Source: Promicromonospora sukumoe
GTDB taxonomy: Bacteria; Actinomycetota; Actinomycetes; Actinomycetales; Cellulomonadaceae
Direction: 5' to 3'
Assembly (NCBI RefSeq): GCF_014137995.1
Contig: NZ_JACGWV010000001.1
Span: forward strand, 1,488,001-1,552,000
DNA: 64,000 bases
This document shows positions 58,538 to 64,000 of the stretch, in pieces (position 1 is the first letter of the stretch; each line of letters starts with the position of its first letter). The position numbers were made by a program, and so were the translations under genes. A model generated the notes under the pieces. It searched no databases, had not been told where the DNA came from, and worked only from the letters and a program-made list of their open reading frames with translations.

Positions 58538-58557
58538 ACACAGTGAGGTGAACGGAA

Positions 58558-59835
58558 ATGCGCACTGCACTCCTGTCCCGCCCCCGCTCCGTGGGCACGG
58601 CCGCCGTCCTCGGGCTGACCGCCGCGACGGCGCTGTCGGCCTGCTCGACCCCCGCCGCCGCGGAGGTGCCCGGCGTCACCGACGACACGGTGGTCATCGG
58701 CACGCACCAGCCGCTGACGGGCCCGGCCGCGGCCGGCTTCGCGTCCATCTCGGCGGCCACCGCCGCGTACTTCGAGTACGTCAACGCGAACGGCGGCATC
58801 CACGGCCGCTCGATCGAGTACGTCGTCAAGGACGACGGCTACAACCCCGCCACCACCCAGACGGTGGTGCGCGAGCTGGTCCAGGAGGACGAGGTCTTCG
58901 CCGTCGTCAACGGTCTGGGCACGCCCACGCACTCCAGCGTGCTCGACTACCTGGACCAGAACGGCGTGCCCGACCTGTTCGTGGCCTCCGGCTCCCTGAC
59001 GTGGGACCAGCCCGACGAGTACCCGGGCACGTTCGGCTTCAACGCCGACTACGTGACCGAGGGCGCGGCCCTGGCGCAGTACGCGCTGGACACCGAGCCG
59101 GACGCCGTCGTCTGCGTGCTGGGCCAGGACGACGACTTCGGCGAGGGCATCCTCGCGGGCGTCGAGCTCGCCGTCGGCGCAGGGAAGGTGGCGAGCAGCC
59201 AGACCTACTCCACCGCCGACCAGGACGTGACCGCGCAGATCGGCGCCATGAAGGAGGCCGGCTGCACGCACAACGTGCTCGGCACCATCAACGGGTTCAC
59301 CGCCCTGGCCGTGGGCACCGCCGCGCAGATGGACTGGTTCCCGCGGTGGCACGTGTCCTCCTCGGGCGCCGACCACCCGACCCTCGTCGAGTACCTCGGC
59401 GCCGACGTCGCGCCCGTGCTGGAGGGCCTCGTCTCCGTGAACTACCTGCCCAACAGCCCGTCGTCCGAGTGGTACGAGCTGTTCTCGACCATCAACGACG
59501 AGTACAACGACGGCGCGCCCTACACCGGCAACACCACCTACGGCATGAGCGTGGGCTACCAGTTCGCCGAGGCGCTGGCCGCCGCCGGGCCCGACCCCAC
59601 CCGGGAGTCGATCCTGGCGGCGGTCGAGTCCGGCGACCTGGTGGGCAACGGCGTCGCGCCGCTGACCTACTCGGCGGAGGATCATTTCGCGCACCGCACC
59701 GTCCGGGTCGCCGTGGTCACGGACGGCGTGCAGGACTTCACCGACGACGCCTACACGGTGTCCGAGGCCGGTGCCGTCGCCGTCGAGCCCGCGCAGGTGC
59801 CGCTCGAGAACGAGGGCATCCCGGTCACGGACTGA
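58558..59835 (+). CDS. Liv-type substrate-binding lipoprotein
   Basis: This 425-residue periplasmic-binding protein has an N-terminal signal and lipobox LSAC (Cys near 29), then the LivK fold (DDTVVIGTHQPLTGPAAAGF, YFEYVNANGGIHGRSIEYVVKDDGYNPATT, FGEGILAGVELA). It delivers the ligand to LivHMGF. The binding site differs from leucine-specific proteins as far as I can judge, so the ligand is open. It is followed 50 bases later by the kinase-like gene of the same cluster. Confidence 0.92.
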   Translation: MRTALLSRPRSVGTAAVLGLTAATALSACSTPAAAEVPGVTDDTVVIGTHQPLTGPAAAGFASISAATAAYFEYVNANGGIHGRSIEYVVKDDGYNPATTQTVVRELVQEDEVFAVVNGLGTPTHSSVLDYLDQNGVPDLFVASGSLTWDQPDEYPGTFGFNADYVTEGAALAQYALDTEPDAVVCVLGQDDDFGEGILAGVELAVGAGKVASSQTYSTADQDVTAQIGAMKEAGCTHNVLGTINGFTALAVGTAAQMDWFPRWHVSSSGADHPTLVEYLGADVAPVLEGLVSVNYLPNSPSSEWYELFSTINDEYNDGAPYTGNTTYGMSVGYQFAEALAAAGPDPTRESILAAVESGDLVGNGVAPLTYSAEDHFAHRTVRVAVVTDGVQDFTDDAYTVSEAGAVAVEPAQVPLENEGIPVTD

Positions 59836-59885
59836 CCGGGTCCCACCAGGACCACCGCACCAGAACCACCCGCAGGAGGGGAACC

Positions 59886-61010
59886 ATGACGCACGAACCA
59901 CCCGGCCTCGACGTCGCCGGCCTGGCCGCCTGGCTGGAACGGGAGCACCCGGAGCTCACGGCTCCGGGACCGGACCCGGCGTCGGCCCCGGGGCTGACGG
60001 CGACCCTCATCCCCGGCGGGCGCAGCAACCTCACCTACCGGGTGGACGGCGCCGCCCGCCCGCTGGTGCTGCGGCGTCCGCCGCTGGGACACGTGCTCAC
60101 CACCGCGCACGACATGCGGCGCGAGCACCGCGTCATCACGGCGCTCGCGGGGACCGTCCCGGTGCCGGGCACGGTGGCGGTCGTGGACGACACCGAGGCC
60201 GGGGAGGTCACGGGCACGGTGTTCTTCGTCATGGAGCACGTCGACGGCGCCGTCCTGTCCCGGCCCGAGCACAACGCGGCCTGGACCCCCGCGGGCCTGC
60301 GCGCCCTGTCGGTGGAGCTGGCCGAGGTGCTCGCCAACCTGCACGCCACCGACCCCGCCGCCGTCGGGCTGGCCGACTTCGGCCGGCCCGCCGGGTACCT
60401 CGCGCGGCAGCTGAAGACCTGGCGGCGGCAGTACGACGCCTCCCGGTCGCGGCCCCAGCCGCTCCTGGACACCCTCCAGGAGCGGCTCGGGGACGCGGTG
60501 CCCGACGACGGCGCCCGCACCGGCATCGTGCACGGCGACTACCGGCTCGACAACGTGCTGGTCGCCGGGCTGCCGGAGGCACCGCACGTCGCGGCGGTGC
60601 TGGACTGGGAGATGGCCACGCTCGGCGACCCGCTCGTGGACCTCGGCATGCTCGGCATGTACTGGGACATCCACGACCTGACGCGGGAAGCCGGCGTCGT
60701 CGGCGTCGCAGGGGCGATCGTGCCCGGCGCGGGCTACCCGGACTTCGCCGAGGTGGCCGACGCCTACGCCGCCCGCGCCGGCATCGCCGTGCCGGACCTC
60801 GCCTGGTACCGGGCGTTCGCCTGCTACAAGCTCGCCGTCATCCTCGAGGGCATCCACTACCGGTACACCGGCGGCCAGACCGTCGGCGCCGGGTTCGACA
60901 CGATCGGCGCGCTCGTCGAGCCGCTGGCCCGCGAGGGGCTGGCGCGGCTCGGCGGCGCTGCGCCGGGCGGCGCCACTCCGGCGTCGGGCACCACGACAGG
61001 AGGAGCCTGA
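59886..61010 (+). CDS. APH-fold kinase, ACAD10/11 N-domain-like (LvaA-like)
   Basis: This 374-residue kinase has an aminoglycoside-phosphotransferase fold. The nucleotide loop and Lys-like region are GRSNLTYRV and VLRRPPLGHVLTTAHDMRREHRVITAL, the catalytic loop HGDYRLDNVLV (Asp as base), and the metal site LDWEMATLGDPLVDLG. RRPPLG and the HxxREHRV segment are the mark of the ACAD10/ACAD11 kinase domain. That family phosphorylates the 4-hydroxyl of 4-hydroxyacyl-CoA, after which the paired dehydrogenase eliminates phosphate. GGAGGGG precedes the ATG, and its stop overlaps the dehydrogenase start (TGATG). Confidence 0.9.
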   Translation: MTHEPPGLDVAGLAAWLEREHPELTAPGPDPASAPGLTATLIPGGRSNLTYRVDGAARPLVLRRPPLGHVLTTAHDMRREHRVITALAGTVPVPGTVAVVDDTEAGEVTGTVFFVMEHVDGAVLSRPEHNAAWTPAGLRALSVELAEVLANLHATDPAAVGLADFGRPAGYLARQLKTWRRQYDASRSRPQPLLDTLQERLGDAVPDDGARTGIVHGDYRLDNVLVAGLPEAPHVAAVLDWEMATLGDPLVDLGMLGMYWDIHDLTREAGVVGVAGAIVPGAGYPDFAEVADAYAARAGIAVPDLAWYRAFACYKLAVILEGIHYRYTGGQTVGAGFDTIGALVEPLAREGLARLGGAAPGGATPASGTTTGGA

Positions 61011-62305
61011 TGGACTTCGCACCCGATACGACCACGCGGGACATCACCGACCGGGTCCGGGACTTCCTGGCGGACGAGGTGCTGCCCGCCGAGCCCGTGC
61101 TCGCCGCGCAGGTGGCGGCCACGCCCGGGGACTGGTCCTTCCGGCCCGTCGTGCGCGACCTCCAGGCCGCCGCGCGGGGGCGGGGGCTGTGGAACCTGTT
61201 CCTGCCGCCGGGCGGCCCGGACGGACCGGGCGGACTTGCCGCGGAACGCGGCGGCGGCCTGACCAACCTGCAGTACGCGCCCGTGGCCGAGCTGACCGGG
61301 TACAGCCCAAAGCTGGCGCCGGTCGCGATGAACTGCGCCGCGCCCGACACCGGCAACATGGAGCTGCTGGCCCACTTCGCCACGCCGCAGCAGCGCGAGC
61401 GCTGGCTCGACCCGCTGCTGGAGGGCGAACAGCGGTCGGCGTTCTGCATGACCGAGCCCGCCGTCGCGTCGTCGGACGCCACGAACATCGCGACCCGCAT
61501 CGTGCGCGACGGCGACGAGTACGTGGTCACGGGCCGCAAGTGGTTCGCCACGGGCGCGATGAACCCGGACTGCGGGCTGCTGGTCGTGATGGGCAAGACC
61601 GACCCGGGGGCGGCCCGGCACCGGCAGCAGTCCATGGTGCTCGTGCCGCGCGACACTCCCGGCGTCACCGTCGTGCGCGGGCTGACCGTGCTGGGCTACG
61701 ACGACCGCGACCACGGCGGCCACGCCGAGATCGTGTTCGACGACGTCCGCGTGCCCGCCTCCGCGCTGCTCGGCGGCGAAGGCGAGGGGTTCGCCATGGC
61801 CCAGGCGCGGCTCGGGCCCGGCCGCATCCACCACTGCATGCGCGCGCTCGGCACCGCGGAGCGCGCCCTGGACCTGGTGCGCGAGCGCGCGGCCGACCGG
61901 GTCGCGTTCGGCGCCCCGCTGGCCGACCAGGGCGTCGTGCGCGAGTGGGTCGCCACGTCGCGCATCGAGATCGAGTCGCTGCGCCTGCTCGTGCTCAAGA
62001 CCGCCTGGCTCATGGACACCGTCGGCAACAAAGCCGCCATGACCGAGATCCAGGCCATCAAGATCGCGGTACCCCGCGCCGTCGGGCAGATCCTGGACCG
62101 CGCCGTCCAGGTGTTCGGCGCCGCCGGGGTCTCCGGCGACCACCCCCTGGCCGAGCTGCTCGCCGGCGTGCGCACGCTGCGCCTGGCCGACGGGCCCGAC
62201 GAGGTGCACCTGGCTTCCCTCGGCCGCGCCGAGCTCCGCCGGCGCGCGCCCTACCTGGCGCGCGTCGCCCCCGAACTGTCGACCGTCGAAGGAGACCCGA
62301 CATGA
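61010..62305 (+). CDS. ACAD10/11-like acyl-CoA dehydrogenase (LvaC-like)
   Basis: This 431-residue flavoprotein has the ACAD11-type motifs FCMTEPAVASSDATNI (FAD-binding), VVTGRKWFATGAMN, ARLGPGRIHHCMRALGTAERAL and LADGPDEVHL. The last two are almost diagnostic for ACAD10/11 dehydrogenase domains. It is expected to act on phosphorylated 4-hydroxyacyl-CoA made by the preceding kinase. In mammals kinase and dehydrogenase are one fused protein; here they are separate genes with a one-base overlap. Its stop overlaps the acyl-CoA synthetase start by 4 bases. Confidence 0.93.
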   Translation: MDFAPDTTTRDITDRVRDFLADEVLPAEPVLAAQVAATPGDWSFRPVVRDLQAAARGRGLWNLFLPPGGPDGPGGLAAERGGGLTNLQYAPVAELTGYSPKLAPVAMNCAAPDTGNMELLAHFATPQQRERWLDPLLEGEQRSAFCMTEPAVASSDATNIATRIVRDGDEYVVTGRKWFATGAMNPDCGLLVVMGKTDPGAARHRQQSMVLVPRDTPGVTVVRGLTVLGYDDRDHGGHAEIVFDDVRVPASALLGGEGEGFAMAQARLGPGRIHHCMRALGTAERALDLVRERAADRVAFGAPLADQGVVREWVATSRIEIESLRLLVLKTAWLMDTVGNKAAMTEIQAIKIAVPRAVGQILDRAVQVFGAAGVSGDHPLAELLAGVRTLRLADGPDEVHLASLGRAELRRRAPYLARVAPELSTVEGDPT

Positions 62306-64000
62306 CCCACGCACCCGACGCCGCGCCGTCCGCCCCCGCCGGCCCGACCGCTACCCCGCCCGACCCCGCCGTCGACGGGCCCGGCTACGGCACGCTGTCC
62401 ATCGCGAGCATGCTCGCCGAGACGGCCCGCCGCTTCCCTGACCGCACCGCGCTGCACTTCATGGGCCAGGCCACCACCTACGGCGACCTCTGGGACCGCA
62501 CCCGGGCCTACGCGGGGGCGCTCGCGGCCCGGGGGATCGGGCCGGGCTCGCGCGTGGCGATGATCGTGCCGAACGTGCCCGACTTCCCGCGCGTCTACTA
62601 CGCGACGCTCGCGCTGGGCGCCGTCGTGGTCCCGGTGCACCTGCTGTTCCGCACGGACGAGATCGAGTTCGTGCTGCGCGACGCCGCGGCCGACGTCGTC
62701 GTGGTCGCCGCCCCCCTGCTGGCCGACGCCGCGCCGGCCGCCGCCCGCGCCGGGGTGCCGCTGGTGTCCGTGCTGGTGCCGGCGGCCACGGCCCGGCAGC
62801 TCGCCGAGCGGGGCACCCCCGTGGCGCGGCTGGAGGACGAGGCCGACGCCGCCACGCCGATCGCCCGGCACGCCGGCGTGAACCCGCTGGCGGCGGCCAC
62901 GATTCTCTACACGAGCGGCACCACGGGCACCCCGAAGGGCGCCGTCGGGTCGCACCTGGCGATGGTCGAGCAGGTGCACTGCTCCCTGATCGACTCCTTC
63001 GACCTCCGGCCCGACGACGTCGTGTACGGCGGCCTGCCGTTCTTCCACTCGTTCGGGCAGATGGCGGTGCTGAACATGGCGTTCCGGCGCGGGGCGTCGA
63101 TCGTGCTGCTGCCGAGGTTCGATCCCGACGAGGCCCTGGAGCTGCTGGTGGCGCACGGCGCGACCGTGTTCACGGCGGTGCCGACCAACTTCGCGGGCAT
63201 GGTCGAGGCGGCCCGGCGGACGACGGCGCGGCCCCCGCTGCGGTTCGCCGTCTCGGGCGGCGCGGCCCTGCCGGTGGCGCTGCTGGAGGCGTTCGAGGAG
63301 GCGTTCGGCGCGCAGGTGCACGAGGGGTACGGGCTGACCGAGACGTCGCCGTCGTGCACCTTCAACGTGACGTCGGAGCCGATCCGGCCGGGGACCGTGG
63401 GGCGGCCCATCTGGGGTGTCGACGTCGCGGTGGCCGTCGCCGAGGTGGAGGACCGGGTCGAGCTGCTGGGGGTGCCGGGGTCGGGCTCGGAGTCGGGCTC
63501 GGCGTCGGGCGGGGTGAGCGAGCTGGGCGAGATCGTGGTGCGCGGGCACAACCTGATGAAGGGGTACCTGGGGCGGCCCGACGCGTCGGCCGCCGCCGTC
63601 GTCGACGGATGGTTCCGTACCGGCGACCTCGGGACCGTGGACGCGGACGGCATCGTCACGATCGTGGACCGCAAGAAGGACATGATCATCCGCAACGGCT
63701 ACAACGTGTATCCCACGGAGGTCGAGGCGGTGCTGGCCCGCTACCCGGGCGTCGCGCTGGCCGCTGTGTTCGGGGTGCCTGACGCCGCCCGCGGCCAGGA
63801 GGTCCACGCCGCGATCGTGCCGTCCTACGGGGCCGACATCGACCCGGACGCCGTGGTCGCGTACATGCGGGAGCACGTCGCGGCGTACAAGTACCCGCGC
63901 GTCGTGCACGTCTCGGCCGACCTGCCGCTGGGCCCGAGCGGCAAGGTCCTCAAGCGCGAGCTCACGGCCCTCCACACGGCCCCGGCGTCGGCCGCGGCGG
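62302..64000 (+). CDS. Acyl-CoA synthetase, AMP-binding family (3' end outside window)
   Basis: At least 566 residues of an AMP-forming acyl-CoA ligase. The P-loop is ILYTSGTTGTPKGAV, A4/A5 motifs are HSFGQ and GYGLTETSP, and A7-A8 are GWFRTGDLGTVDADG and DRKKDMIIRNGYNVYPTEVE. The A10 Lys is in PLGPSGKVLKRELT. A Ser/Gly-rich loop (GSGSESGSASGG) is inserted before GEIVVRG. It probably activates the imported acid as its CoA ester (LvaE-like role). The gene runs off the window with only a few residues expected to be missing. Confidence 0.92.
   Translation, partial: MTHAPDAAPSAPAGPTATPPDPAVDGPGYGTLSIASMLAETARRFPDRTALHFMGQATTYGDLWDRTRAYAGALAARGIGPGSRVAMIVPNVPDFPRVYYATLALGAVVVPVHLLFRTDEIEFVLRDAAADVVVVAAPLLADAAPAAARAGVPLVSVLVPAATARQLAERGTPVARLEDEADAATPIARHAGVNPLAAATILYTSGTTGTPKGAVGSHLAMVEQVHCSLIDSFDLRPDDVVYGGLPFFHSFGQMAVLNMAFRRGASIVLLPRFDPDEALELLVAHGATVFTAVPTNFAGMVEAARRTTARPPLRFAVSGGAALPVALLEAFEEAFGAQVHEGYGLTETSPSCTFNVTSEPIRPGTVGRPIWGVDVAVAVAEVEDRVELLGVPGSGSESGSASGGVSELGEIVVRGHNLMKGYLGRPDASAAAVVDGWFRTGDLGTVDADGIVTIVDRKKDMIIRNGYNVYPTEVEAVLARYPGVALAAVFGVPDAARGQEVHAAIVPSYGADIDPDAVVAYMREHVAAYKYPRVVHVSADLPLGPSGKVLKRELTALHTAPASAAA

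Noticed and set aside
58440..58557. Protein repeat SQHVAPSQHVAPSQH in an alternative frame
   Set aside because: This is the 18-base DNA tandem repeat read out of frame past the livM stop; no gene uses the frame.
57987..59885. Long upstream extension of the kinase reading frame
   Set aside because: The residues before MTHEPPG are Arg/Gly/Pro-rich out-of-frame translation of livM and the binding protein. The RBS and homology begin at 59886.
57004..59901. Very long open frame of 965 codons on the minus strand opposite livHM and the binding protein
   Set aside because: It is the GC-rich antisense shadow of real genes: composition is Gly/Arg/His/Asp repeats without any domain, and livH, livM and the lipoprotein on the other strand are unmistakable.

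Overview
The window is GC-rich (many stretches above 70% G+C), densely packed, and uses GTG/TTG starts freely. It contains a MabA/InhA-type fabG-fabI pair, actinobacterial GlgC/GlgA, SURF1, a DUF3099 protein, a DinB2-type polymerase, DtxR/IdeR-type iron-box DNA and many leaderless promoters of the form TAnnnT-N6-start. This points to a high-GC actinobacterium, most likely a member of Micrococcales (Cellulomonadaceae/Promicromonosporaceae-like). The genus is inferred, not proven. No rRNA, tRNA, CRISPR array, transposase or phage integrase was recognised.

Region 1 (1-18.9 kb) is mostly chromosomal housekeeping. It holds a HAD hydrolase, a truncated-looking epimerase, a NarL-type two-component pair, DedA, a serine beta-lactamase-like hydrolase, a secreted Cys-containing protein, a Tat lipoprotein metallo-beta-lactamase and a zinc metallopeptidase. 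An editing-domain-less threonyl-tRNA synthetase follows, preceded by a Thr-Thr-Thr leader peptide and an attenuator hairpin. Next come a NERD protein, an MFS exporter, an Rv1473-type ABC-F ATPase, a SURF1 operon, fabG-fabI, sixA and serB.

Region 2 (18.9-23.06 kb) is the most unusual part. Three minus-strand genes, each overlapping the next by 4 bases, encode an NrtR-like Nudix/winged-helix regulator, a nucleoside-phosphorylase-domain protein, and a four-TM protein. The last two share a short G-I-x-A-x2-V-x4-V-aromatic motif resembling RHIM-like bacterial amyloid signalling motifs. The block has visibly lower G+C than its flanks. It is bracketed by two nearly identical 54-bp palindromes that differ by a compensatory base change. 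I read it as a candidate amyloid-signalling conflict (anti-phage or abortive-infection) island.

Region 3 (23.1-46 kb) holds glgC/glgA, NfeD and SPFH membrane proteins, and a TetR-controlled heterodimeric ABC exporter with one degenerate ATP site. It also has a DUF2975/XRE pair, an SDR divergent from an MmyB-type regulator, a DesK/DesR-type two-component system with a divergent membrane protein, a sigma factor, DinB2 with a leucine in the steric-gate position, a TrmH methylase, an MHYT sensor and an iron-regulated siderophore-interacting reductase.

Region 4 (46.1-64 kb) starts with an unusual pair: a membrane-anchored SBP-VWA protein and a Tat-exported solute-binding protein, with no permease. 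A catabolic cluster follows, with TetR regulators, SDRs, an MDR reductase, a complete Liv-type ABC importer, and a split ACAD10/11-like module (aminoglycoside-phosphotransferase-fold kinase plus acyl-CoA dehydrogenase) with an acyl-CoA synthetase that runs off the window. By analogy to Lva/ACAD10-11 chemistry I predict uptake and degradation of a 4-hydroxy- or 4-oxo-acid such as levulinate.

Across the window, long perfect inverted repeats sit between genes (13978, 18139, 18914, 23006, 34172, and a decayed one at 37480). REP-like GGTCGAGCYTGTCGAGACC elements occur at 13.9 kb and inside the livG coding sequence.
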